DNA from: Actinomycetes bacterium
GTDB taxonomy: Bacteria; Actinomycetota; Actinomycetes; Propionibacteriales; Nocardioidaceae
DNA length: 7,585 nucleotides
Direction of reading: 5' to 3'
NCBI GenBank assembly: GCA_023415395.1
Contig: JAEZKN010000073.1
Span: 1 to 7,585, forward strand
Positions 1 through 6,577 of this stretch are shown piece by piece. The translations under genes and the position numbers were made by a program. Each line of letters opens with the position of its first letter. Position 1 is the stretch's first letter. The notes beneath the pieces were generated by a model that was not told the DNA's origin, did not search any database, and saw nothing but the letters and a program-made list of their open reading frames with translations.

Positions 1-1140
1 GCGTCCGGCAGCTACGGCCTCGGCGGGCTCGCCGCCGGTGCCCTCGCCGTCGCCAACGCCGTCGGTGCGCCCTTCGCCGGTGCGCTCGCCGACCGGATCG
101 GCCAGCGCCACGTCGTGCTGGTCCAGGCACTCGCCGGCGCCGCGTCCCTGGTCGCCCTGGTGCTGCTCGTGGACCGCGGGGCGAGCGATGCCGCCGTCGT
201 CGCGACCGCGGCCCTGGCCGGCCTGGCCATGCCGCAGGTCGGCCCGCTGGCCCGCGTGCGGTGGCGGCCGATCACCGCGCGCACGGGCAGCCACCAGCGG
301 CGACTGGTCGACGTGGCCTTCTCCTACGAGGGCGCGGCCGACGAGGCGTCCTTCGCCCTCGGCCCGGCCCTCGTCGGCATCTGCGTCGTCGCGGTCTCCC
401 CCGGCGGAGCGCTGCTGCTCGCGGCGGCACTGCTGGCGGGGTTCGGCACGGCGTTCGCACTGCACCCGACCGGCCGGGCGACCCGGCACGGCGGACCGGC
501 GCTGCCGACCGGACGGCTGCTCACGCCCGTCCTCCTCGTGCTCGTCGGCGCCCAGGTGCTGATCGGCTCGCTCTTCGGTGCCACCCAGACCGGCACCACC
601 GCCCTGGCGACCGCTGTCGGCCAGCCCGGGGTCGCGGGGCTCGCGCACGCGACGCTCGGCCTCGGCAGCGCGGTGGCGGGCATCGCCACCGCCTTCCTGC
701 CCGAGCGGATCGGACCGGAGCGGCGGATCCTGGCCGCGGTGGCCGTTCTCGCGCTCCTCTCGCTGCCCCTGCTGGCCGTCGACAGCCTCCCCACGCTCTT
801 CGTCGCCGTCGGCCTGCTCGGCTGCGCGGTCGCGCCGTTCATGATCGGTGTCTTCACCATCGCCGAACGCGTCGTCTCCCCCGCGCGCGTCGCCACCGCG
901 ATGACCGTCCTCGCCGGCGCCACCGGGATCGGCTACGCGCTCGGCTCCACGGTCGCGGGCCGCCTGGCGGACGCGCACGGTCACACCGCGGCGTTCGCGG
1001 TCACGGTGACCGCGATGGCCCTCGCCCTGGCCCTGGTCGTCGGCTCCCTGCGCCTGCTCCGCACGGCGCTGGCCCGCGCCGCCTCGCATCCCGCCGGACC
1101 GGCGGCCGAGACCGCCCTGGTCTCCGCAGAGGGCCGCTGA
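1..1140 (+). CDS. MFS transporter, 5'-truncated by window edge
   Basis: Partial integral membrane transporter of the major facilitator superfamily. The reading frame is open from base 1 and ends with TGA at 1138-1140, giving 379 residues. The usual MFS length is about 400-430, so roughly the first transmembrane helix and part of the second are missing to the left. Residues 27-36 of the fragment read GALADRIGQR, the MFS motif A found in the loop between helices 2 and 3. Hydrophobic Ala/Leu/Val-rich segments then repeat to the end, separated by short charged loops, and residues near ADEASFALGP look like the mid-protein segment common in actinobacterial drug/metabolite MFS exporters. The C-terminal tail is Ala-rich and hydrophilic. 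The substrate cannot be told from sequence. It is followed by a 257-bp gap with its own promoter, so it is probably not part of the downstream operon, though same-strand adjacency leaves a transport link possible. Confidence 0.88.
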   Translation, partial: ASGSYGLGGLAAGALAVANAVGAPFAGALADRIGQRHVVLVQALAGAASLVALVLLVDRGASDAAVVATAALAGLAMPQVGPLARVRWRPITARTGSHQRRLVDVAFSYEGAADEASFALGPALVGICVVAVSPGGALLLAAALLAGFGTAFALHPTGRATRHGGPALPTGRLLTPVLLVLVGAQVLIGSLFGATQTGTTALATAVGQPGVAGLAHATLGLGSAVAGIATAFLPERIGPERRILAAVAVLALLSLPLLAVDSLPTLFVAVGLLGCAVAPFMIGVFTIAERVVSPARVATAMTVLAGATGIGYALGSTVAGRLADAHGHTAAFAVTVTAMALALALVVGSLRLLRTALARAASHPAGPAAETALVSAEGR

Positions 1141-1261
1141 TCCACGCGCCGGGCGTGCCGCGGCAGGACACCTGGCGACGGCGCGGGGCAGCTCGTCCGT
1201 CGGGCCGTCGGTCGTGGGCGAGCCGACAGGCTCGGCCAGGGCGTCGCCGCGTCCGGCGTCC

Positions 1262-1289
1262 TGCAACGGAAACCGCACGTTGCATGCAA
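1262..1289. promoter_or_regulatory. Cluster of TGCAA inverted half-sites (candidate operator)
   Basis: Three copies of the five-base unit TGCAA/TTGCA lie within 28 bp: TGCAACG at 1262-1268, CGTTGCA at 1278-1284, and TGCAA at 1285-1289. They form a perfect 7-bp inverted repeat with a 9-bp spacer, and, sharing the middle copy, a perfect 10-bp palindrome TTGCATGCAA at 1280-1289. The cluster ends 15 bp before the -35 box, the usual place for an activator or for a cooperative repressor. The regulator is unknown; MarR, LysR or IclR types are all possible. The outer repeat could also form an RNA hairpin after the MFS gene, but it has only a weak T-run behind it. Confidence 0.45.
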
Positions 1290-1304
1290 TTTACTCTGGG
1301 TCTC

Positions 1305-1333
1305 TTGACGACTTAGCGACCCACTCGTAGATT
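1305..1333 (+). promoter_or_regulatory. Sigma70/HrdB-type promoter of the operon
   Basis: TTGACG at 1305-1310 matches five of six bases of the -35 consensus TTGACA. TAGATT at 1328-1333 serves as the -10 box and matches TATAAT at the key first, second and last positions. The spacer is exactly 17 bp. Transcription would begin near 1340, giving a leader of about 58 nt before the GTG start at 1398. It is the only convincing promoter in the window and sits in the AT-richer island. Its position also argues against translation starting at the ATG at 1335, which lies upstream of the inferred start of the transcript. Confidence 0.65.
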
Positions 1334-1347
1334 CATGCTCGCGACGC

Positions 1348-1361
1348 GTGATCCGCATCAC
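1348..1361. promoter_or_regulatory. CRP/GlxR-like dyad GTGA-N6-TCAC
   Basis: The core GTGA, six bases, TCAC has the spacing of CRP-family sites (consensus TGTGA-N6-TCACA); the outer T and A of the consensus are absent. Actinobacterial GlxR/Crp proteins use the same core. It lies about 8-21 bases after the inferred transcription start, a place where binding would repress. An 8-base core can arise by chance, so this is tentative. Confidence 0.28.
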
Positions 1362-1375
1362 CGTCCTCCGCTCTG

Positions 1376-1385
1376 TTGTATACGA
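1376..1385. promoter_or_regulatory. GntR/FCD-like operator TTGTATACGA
   Basis: TTGTATACGA has perfect symmetry around GTATAC and differs from the palindrome TTGTATACAA at one base. Many GntR-family regulators of the FCD branch, which control catabolic operons for organic acids, bind NNGT/ACNN dyads of this kind. The site is in the leader, 4 bp before the Shine-Dalgarno sequence, so a bound repressor would block elongation. No GntR gene is in the window; it could lie beyond either edge. Confidence 0.38.
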
Positions 1386-1397
1386 AATGAGGGTGGC

Positions 1398-2603
1398 GTG
1401 GTCTCGGACGAACCCCTTCCGCTCGACGACATCCGGGTCGTCGAGCTCGGGCAGCTCCTGGCCGGCCCGTTCTGCGGGCAGCTCCTCGGCGACTTCGGCG
1501 CCGAGGTGATCAAGGTGGAGGACCCCGGCTCGGGGGACCCCATGCGCGAGTGGGGGCGGGAGAAGCCGCACGGCCGGTCGTTGTGGTGGCCGGTGGTGGC
1601 GCGCAACAAGAAGTCGGTCACCGCCAACCTCCGCACCGCCGAGGGCCAGGACCTCGTGCGCCGCATCCTGGCCCAGGCCGACGTGCTCATCGAGAACTTC
1701 CGGCCCGGGACCCTCGAGCGGTGGGGTCTCTCCCCCGACGAGCTCTGGGAGATCAACCCGCGCCTGGTCGTCACCCGGGTGACCGGATTCGGCCAGACGG
1801 GCCCCTACGCCGCCCGGGCCGGCTACGGCTCGATCGGCGAGGCGATGGGCGGCATCCGCTACGTCACCGGCGACCCCGACCGGCCACCGGCTCGCGCCGG
1901 CATCTCCCTGGGCGACTCGCTCGCCGCGACGTTCGCCTGCCTCGGCACGCTGGTCGCCCTGCACCAGCGCGAGCGCACCGGCCGCGGCCAGGTGGTGGAC
2001 TCCGCGATCTACGAGGCCGTGCTCGCGATGATGGAGTCGCTGATCCCGGAGTACCAGGTGGCGGGCTACCAGCGCGAGCGCACCGGCACCGTGCTGCCCA
2101 ACGTCGCGCCCAGCAACGTCTACCCCACGGCCGACGGCGAGATGGTGCTCGTCGCCGCCAACCAGGACACGGTCTTCCGCCGGCTCGCCGCGGCCATGGA
2201 CCGCCCGGAGCTGGCCACCGACGAGCGCTATGCGACCCACAGCGCCCGCGGCCGCCACATGGAGGAGCTCGACGAGCTGATCGCCCGGTGGAGTGCGACC
2301 CACGCCGCCGACGACCTGCTCGAGCTCCTGCACGAGCACGGGGTCCCCGCGGGCCGGATCTTCAAGGCCAAGGACATGCTCACCGACCCCCACTTCGCCG
2401 CTCGGGAGGCAATCGTCCGGCTCACGCACCCGGAGCTGGGCGAGTTCGCGATGCACAACGTGGTGCCGAAGCTGTCGCAGAGCCCGGGGCGTGTGCGCCG
2501 GGTCGGGCCGGAGCTGGGCGAGCACAACGACGACATCTACCGCGGCCTGCTGGGGCTCGACGACGACACCCTGTCGTCGCTGCGCTCCGCCGGCGTCATC
2601 TGA
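1398..2603 (+). CDS. Class III CoA-transferase (CaiB/BaiF family)
   Basis: Moves CoA from a donor acyl-CoA to a free carboxylic acid; cytoplasmic, usually a dimer of interlocked chains. The product is 401 residues, the family norm of about 400. The N-terminal part has the classic run VVELGQLLAGPFCGQLLGDF followed by GAEVIKVE, then the RNKKSV and ENFRPG segments. Asp173, in GISLGDSLA, aligns with the catalytic Asp of formyl-CoA transferase (Asp169), which forms the acyl-aspartyl anhydride. RTGRGQVVD and the APSNVYPTADG and LGEHND segments complete the family pattern. GTG at 1398 is chosen as start because GAGGG lies at 1389-1393 and homologous proteins begin about ten residues before the VVELG motif; the in-frame ATG at 1335 overlaps the promoter. 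It opens a five-gene operon and is followed after 11 bp by hyuA. The acid it activates is unknown; the lyase at the operon end suggests a branched 3-hydroxy dicarboxylate, by inference. Confidence 0.93.
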   Translation: MVSDEPLPLDDIRVVELGQLLAGPFCGQLLGDFGAEVIKVEDPGSGDPMREWGREKPHGRSLWWPVVARNKKSVTANLRTAEGQDLVRRILAQADVLIENFRPGTLERWGLSPDELWEINPRLVVTRVTGFGQTGPYAARAGYGSIGEAMGGIRYVTGDPDRPPARAGISLGDSLAATFACLGTLVALHQRERTGRGQVVDSAIYEAVLAMMESLIPEYQVAGYQRERTGTVLPNVAPSNVYPTADGEMVLVAANQDTVFRRLAAAMDRPELATDERYATHSARGRHMEELDELIARWSATHAADDLLELLHEHGVPAGRIFKAKDMLTDPHFAAREAIVRLTHPELGEFAMHNVVPKLSQSPGRVRRVGPELGEHNDDIYRGLLGLDDDTLSSLRSAGVI

Positions 2604-2608
2604 GGAGG
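2603..2608 (+). promoter_or_regulatory. Strong ribosome binding site of hyuA
   Basis: AGGAGG, six bases before the ATG at 2615, partly overlaps the TGA of the CoA-transferase. It fixes the hyuA start and rules out the upstream extension of that frame, which stays open from 1550. Confidence 0.8.
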
Positions 2609-2614
2609 ACACAC

Positions 2615-4702
2615 ATGACCTACCGGCTCGGCGTGGACGTGGGAGGCACGTTCACCGACATCTTGCTGATCGACGAGGACACCGGCCAGACCCATCGCGC
2701 CAAGACCTCGTCGACCCCCGCGGACCAGTCGGTCGGCGTGCTGCGCGGCATCGAGAAGGTCTGCGAGGTCGCGGGCATCACGATGGAGGAGATCACGGAG
2801 GTCTTCCACGGCACGACCGTGGCGACCAACGCGATCCTCGAGAACAAGGGCGCGCGGGTCGGGCTGGTGACGACCGACGGCTTCCGGCAGGTCCTCCAGA
2901 TCGCGCGGTCCTTCGTCCCCGGCGGCCTGGCCGGCTGGATCATCTGGCCCAAGCCCGAGCCTCTGGCCGCGCTCGAGGACACCGTCGAGGTCCGTGGCCG
3001 CATCGGCGCCGACGGCTCGGTCGTGACCGAGCTCGACGAGGACGACGTGCGCCGCCAGCTCGCCCACCTGCGCGAGCAGGGCGTCGAGGCACTCAGCGTC
3101 AGCCTCATCAACTCCTACGCCAACCCGGCCCACGAGCGGCGGGTCGGCGAGATCGCCGCCGAGGAGCTGCCCGGGGTGCCGGTGTCGCTGTCCTCGACCG
3201 TGCTGCCCGAGCTCCGCGAGTACGAGCGCACCATCACCACCGTCGCGAACGCGGCGGTGCAGCCACAGGTCCGGCGCTACGTCTCCAACCTGGAGTCGCA
3301 GCTGCGCGAGGGCGGCGTGGACGGCAAGCTCAGCATCCTGCGCAGCGACGGCGGCCTGGTCTCGGGCGCCGTGGCGGCCGAGAACCCGGTCAACCTGCTG
3401 CTCTCCGGCCCCGCCGGCGGCGTCACCGGAGCCGCGTGGGTGGCCGAGCAGGCCGGCTTCCGCGACTTCCTCACCTTCGACATGGGCGGCACGTCCACCG
3501 ACGTCGCCCTCGTCCAGGACTCCACCCCGCGCATCGGCCGGGAGACGATGGTCGGCGACCTCAAGGTCCGCGCGACCTCGGTCGACGTCCGCACGGTCGG
3601 CGCGGGCGGCGGCTCGATCGCCCACGTGCCTCCGCTGACCCAGGCCCTGCGGGTCGGGCCGCAGTCGGCGGGCGCCTCGCCCGGCCCGGCGGCGTACGCC
3701 GGCGGTGGCACCGAGCCGACGGTGACCGACGCCAACGTGGTGCTGGGCTACCTGCCGACCAAGCTGGCCGGCGGCGAGATCACCCTCGACCGCGACGCGG
3801 CCCGGACGGCCGTGCAGTCGATCGCCGACGCCACCAGCCTCGAGTCCGTCGAGGCCGCGGCCGCGGGCATCATCGACATCGTCAACGAGAACATGTTCGG
3901 CGCGCTGCGCCTGGTCTCGGTCCAGCAGGGCTTCGACCCGCGCGACTTCGCGCTCGTCGCCTTCGGTGGCGCCGGCCCGCTGCACGCCAACGCGCTGGGC
4001 AGGCTGACCGGCGCCTGGCCGGTGATCATCCCGCCCTCCCCGGGCGTGCTGTGCGCCTACGGCGACGCGACCACCAACGTGCGCGACGAGTCGGTGCGCA
4101 CGCTCGTGCGCCGTCTCAGCGAGCTCACCGACGACAGCCTGCGCGAGCTGCTCACCGAGCTCGCCGACTCCGCTCGCGCCACCCTGAGCAAGGAGGGCAT
4201 CGCCGAGGCGGACCAGGACGTCGTCTACTCGGCCGACCTGCGCTACCACGGTCAGGGCTTCGAGATCCCGGTGACGATCGACATCACGTCCTTCGACGGG
4301 GCGGGCGCCGGCCTGGATGCGCTCCGGGCCGCCTTCGACGCCGAGCACGAGCGACTGTTCTCCTTCGTCCTCGACAACGAGCACGAGCTGGTGACGGTCC
4401 GCGCGACCGCCAACGGCCCGCGCCCGTCGGTCGCCGCCGCCACGCTCGAGGACGGCGGTGAGGACCCGGCCGGCGCCCTCATCGAGCGGCAGCCGATCTG
4501 GGTGGAGGGCGCCGAGGTCGAGGCCGCCATCTACGACCGCACCCGGCTGCGCGCCGGCGACGTCGTGACCGGTCCGGCCATCGTCGTCGAGATGGACTCC
4601 ACGACGCTCGTCCTGCCCGACCACGCCGCGACCGTCCACCCCAGCGGCAGCATGCTGATCCGCCCCCTCGCGACCACCGCCGACACCACCCCGGAAGGCT
4701 GA
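2615..4702 (+). CDS. hyuA: Hydantoinase/oxoprolinase family, subunit A (ATP-binding)
   Basis: ATP-using subunit of a two-part enzyme of the N-methylhydantoinase/5-oxoprolinase/acetone carboxylase superfamily; it phosphorylates the amide or enol oxygen so that the partner subunit can complete ring opening or carboxylation. The product has 695 residues, normal for HyuA (about 680-700). The actin-like ATP site is complete: GVDVGGTFTD at 6-15 (phosphate 1), GPAGG at 265-269, DMGGTSTD at 289-296 (phosphate 2) and FGGAGPLHA at 450-458. HGTTVATNAI near residue 70 is also typical. The last about 100 residues form the usual beta-rich C-terminal domain with GPAIVVE. Residues 98-116 (RSFVPGG, then GWIIWPKPEP) are a Trp-rich stretch in place of the RP/YDL segment usual in 5-oxoprolinase-type members, so a distinct substrate branch is likely. 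hyuB follows after 3 bp. Hydantoin, lactam, imide or ketone substrates are all possible. Confidence 0.93.
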   Translation: MTYRLGVDVGGTFTDILLIDEDTGQTHRAKTSSTPADQSVGVLRGIEKVCEVAGITMEEITEVFHGTTVATNAILENKGARVGLVTTDGFRQVLQIARSFVPGGLAGWIIWPKPEPLAALEDTVEVRGRIGADGSVVTELDEDDVRRQLAHLREQGVEALSVSLINSYANPAHERRVGEIAAEELPGVPVSLSSTVLPELREYERTITTVANAAVQPQVRRYVSNLESQLREGGVDGKLSILRSDGGLVSGAVAAENPVNLLLSGPAGGVTGAAWVAEQAGFRDFLTFDMGGTSTDVALVQDSTPRIGRETMVGDLKVRATSVDVRTVGAGGGSIAHVPPLTQALRVGPQSAGASPGPAAYAGGGTEPTVTDANVVLGYLPTKLAGGEITLDRDAARTAVQSIADATSLESVEAAAAGIIDIVNENMFGALRLVSVQQGFDPRDFALVAFGGAGPLHANALGRLTGAWPVIIPPSPGVLCAYGDATTNVRDESVRTLVRRLSELTDDSLRELLTELADSARATLSKEGIAEADQDVVYSADLRYHGQGFEIPVTIDITSFDGAGAGLDALRAAFDAEHERLFSFVLDNEHELVTVRATANGPRPSVAAATLEDGGEDPAGALIERQPIWVEGAEVEAAIYDRTRLRAGDVVTGPAIVVEMDSTTLVLPDHAATVHPSGSMLIRPLATTADTTPEG

Positions 4703-4705
4703 GAC

Positions 4706-6577
4706 ATGGCCCGCCTCATCGAGACCGCCACCGGGTCCCTGAACCCGGTCGACGTCGACGTCGTCACCCTGGACCTGATCGAGAACGGGCTGCGCAACGC
4801 CCGCTACGAGATGGACGAGGTCCTCTTCCGCACCGCCCTGTCGCCGGGCATCCGCGAGCAGCACGACGAGTTCCCGCTCATCGGCGACCCCGCGGGCAAG
4901 ATGGTCGTGGGCCAGTTCGGCCTCTCGATCCCCGACTTCCTCGCGAACTTCGAGGGCGACATCGAGGAGGGCGACGTCCTGCTGACGTCGGACCCCTACT
5001 CGTGCGGCGCCGCGATCAGCCACGCCAACGACTGGCTGATCGTGATGCCGATCTACTTCGAGGGCCGGATCGTGGGCTGGGCCTCGATGTTCGGCCACAT
5101 GTCCGACGTCGGCGGCAAGACGCCGGCCTCGATGCCCACCGACGCGCGCACCATCTACGAGGAGGGCGTCGTCATCCCGCCCTTCAAGCTCTACAAGAAG
5201 GGCGTCCTCGACGAGGACGCGCTGCGCATCATCCTCAACCAGGTCCGCAAGCCGGACTGGAACCGCGCCGACCTCAACGGCATCGTCGCGGCCTGTCGCA
5301 CCGCCTCGCGGCGCGTGCAGGAGATGTGCGCCCGCTTCGGCGTCGACACCTACACCTCGGCGCTCGACGCGCTGCTGCAGCGCAACTACAACGCGATGAA
5401 GATCCTGCTCCAGGAGGTGTTCGAGGAGGGCAAGACGATCTCGTTCACCGACTACATCTGCGACGACGGTGTCGGCTACGGCCCCTACGAGCTCAAGCTC
5501 AGCCTCACCCGCACCGGGGAGAAGGTGCTGCTGGACTTCTCCGGCAGCAGCCCGCAGGCCCAGGGCCCGATCAACTACTACATCAACGAGAACCTCGCCC
5601 GGATGTTCTTCGGGATCTACATGATCACCGTCGCTGACCCGCAGATCCTCTGGAACGACGGGTTCTACCCCCTGGTGGACGTCGAGATCCCCGACGAGTC
5701 GTTCTGGAAGCCGAAGTACCCCGCCGCGCTCAACGCCCGCAACCACGGCATCGGCCGGATCTTCGACCTGTTCGGCGGGCTGCTCGGCCAGATGAACCCC
5801 GACCTGCTGAACGCCGCGGGCTTCTCCTCCTCGCCGCACTTCATGTACTCCGGCACCTACGGCGAGGGCGAGCGCAAGGGCGAGTGGTTCCAGCTCTACT
5901 CGATCGGCTTCGGCGGCATCCCCGGCCGCCCGATCGGCGACGGCCCGGACGGCCACTCGCTGTGGCCGTCCTTCGTCAACATCCCGTGCGAGTACCTCGA
6001 GTCCTACTACCCGCTGCGGATCGAGCGCTGGGAGACCGTTCCCGACACCGGAGGCGCCGGCCTGCACCGCGGCGGCAACGGGGTGGACGTGGCCTACCGC
6101 TTCCTGGAGAACGGCACCATCGCCATCCACGACGACCGGTGGCTGACCTACCCGTGGGGCGTGAACGGCGGCGCGCCCGGTGCGCGCGGCCGCAAGTGGA
6201 TCGAGCGGCCCGACGGCAGCACCGAGGTGCTCCCCAGCAAGCTGCACGACTACCCGGTCAAGGCCGGCGAGATCCTGCACTTCGTGACGTGGGGTGGCGG
6301 CGGCTGGGGCGACCCGCTGGCCCGTGACCCCGAGCTGGTCGGTCTCGAGGTGCGCCGCGGACTCGTCTCGGCCGAGGGCGCGCGTCGCTTCGGCGTCGTG
6401 TGCGACGAGCGCGGGACGGTCGACGAGCAGGCCACCGCCGCGCTGCGCGCCGAGCTCGCCGAGGGCCGGCCGAGCCCGCTGCCGACCTTCGACATGGGCC
6501 CGGACCTGGAGACGATCCTGGAGCGGTGCGAGGAGGAGACCGGCCTCCCCCGTCCGCGCCCGCCGGTCCCGCTGTGA
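4706..6577 (+). CDS. hyuB: Hydantoinase/oxoprolinase family, subunit B
   Basis: Partner subunit of the HyuA ATPase. In this family the B (or alpha) chain carries the metal and completes hydrolysis or carboxylation of the phosphorylated substrate. It has 623 residues, slightly longer than the common 520-600 but much shorter than acetone carboxylase AcxA (about 770). Diagnostic segments are LSPGIREQHD (45-54), GDVLLTSDPY (about 92-101), GHMSDVGG (130-137), PDTGGAGLHRGGNG (near 450) and GGGGWGDPL (530-538), followed by the usual C-terminal tail ending in LVSAEGARRFGVV. His106, Asp109 and His131 have the same spacing (+3, +25) as the manganese ligands I recall for AcxA (His150, Asp153, His175), so the metal site looks intact. 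GGAAGG at 4693-4698 is a usable ribosome site 7 bp before the ATG. It sits 3 bp after hyuA, as expected for subunits made in equal amounts, and its stop overlaps the next start. Confidence 0.93.
   Translation: MARLIETATGSLNPVDVDVVTLDLIENGLRNARYEMDEVLFRTALSPGIREQHDEFPLIGDPAGKMVVGQFGLSIPDFLANFEGDIEEGDVLLTSDPYSCGAAISHANDWLIVMPIYFEGRIVGWASMFGHMSDVGGKTPASMPTDARTIYEEGVVIPPFKLYKKGVLDEDALRIILNQVRKPDWNRADLNGIVAACRTASRRVQEMCARFGVDTYTSALDALLQRNYNAMKILLQEVFEEGKTISFTDYICDDGVGYGPYELKLSLTRTGEKVLLDFSGSSPQAQGPINYYINENLARMFFGIYMITVADPQILWNDGFYPLVDVEIPDESFWKPKYPAALNARNHGIGRIFDLFGGLLGQMNPDLLNAAGFSSSPHFMYSGTYGEGERKGEWFQLYSIGFGGIPGRPIGDGPDGHSLWPSFVNIPCEYLESYYPLRIERWETVPDTGGAGLHRGGNGVDVAYRFLENGTIAIHDDRWLTYPWGVNGGAPGARGRKWIERPDGSTEVLPSKLHDYPVKAGEILHFVTWGGGGWGDPLARDPELVGLEVRRGLVSAEGARRFGVVCDERGTVDEQATAALRAELAEGRPSPLPTFDMGPDLETILERCEEETGLPRPRPPVPL

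Larger units (their letters stand above)
1141..1397. other. Intergenic regulatory region
   Basis: This is the only non-coding stretch in the window. The left part (1141-1260) is GC-rich and I see no gene in it; it has one short hairpin (1219-1234, six base pairs, GACA loop) with no T-tract. The right part (about 1280-1390) is clearly AT-richer than anything else here and holds a promoter and several dyads, listed separately. Its position, upstream of a five-gene operon, marks it as the control region of that operon. Confidence 0.8.

Noticed and set aside
1219..1234. Hairpin CGAGCC-GACA-GGCTCG as a terminator for the MFS gene
   Set aside because: The stem is only six pairs, lies about 80 bp after the stop codon and has no T-tract, so it is not convincing as an intrinsic terminator.
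261..1316. Plus-strand 351-codon frame overlapping the MFS gene
   Set aside because: Arg-rich shadow frame; the other frame gives hydrophobic helices and MFS motif A.
981..2612. 543-codon minus-strand open frame across the intergenic region and the CoA-transferase
   Set aside because: Low-complexity translation, no motif, and it runs through the promoter region and opposite a conserved enzyme.
1550..2614. Long upstream extension of the hyuA frame (to an ATG at 1550)
   Set aside because: It overlaps the CoA-transferase in another frame, is Arg/Pro/Ala-rich, and the strong AGGAGG before 2615 plus the family N-terminus fix the start at 2615.
2537..6280. 1247-codon open frame on the minus strand, opposite hyuA and hyuB
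   Set aside because: It mirrors the codon frame of two clearly recognised genes; long antisense frames are expected at this GC content. Its translation is low-complexity (Val, Gly, Arg, Asp, His) with no family motif.
6400..6573. Longer version of the cysteine hydrolase starting inside hyuB
   Set aside because: The extra residues are Arg/Pro-rich and overlap conserved HyuB C-terminal sequence; the GTGA overlap start at 6574 gives the family length.
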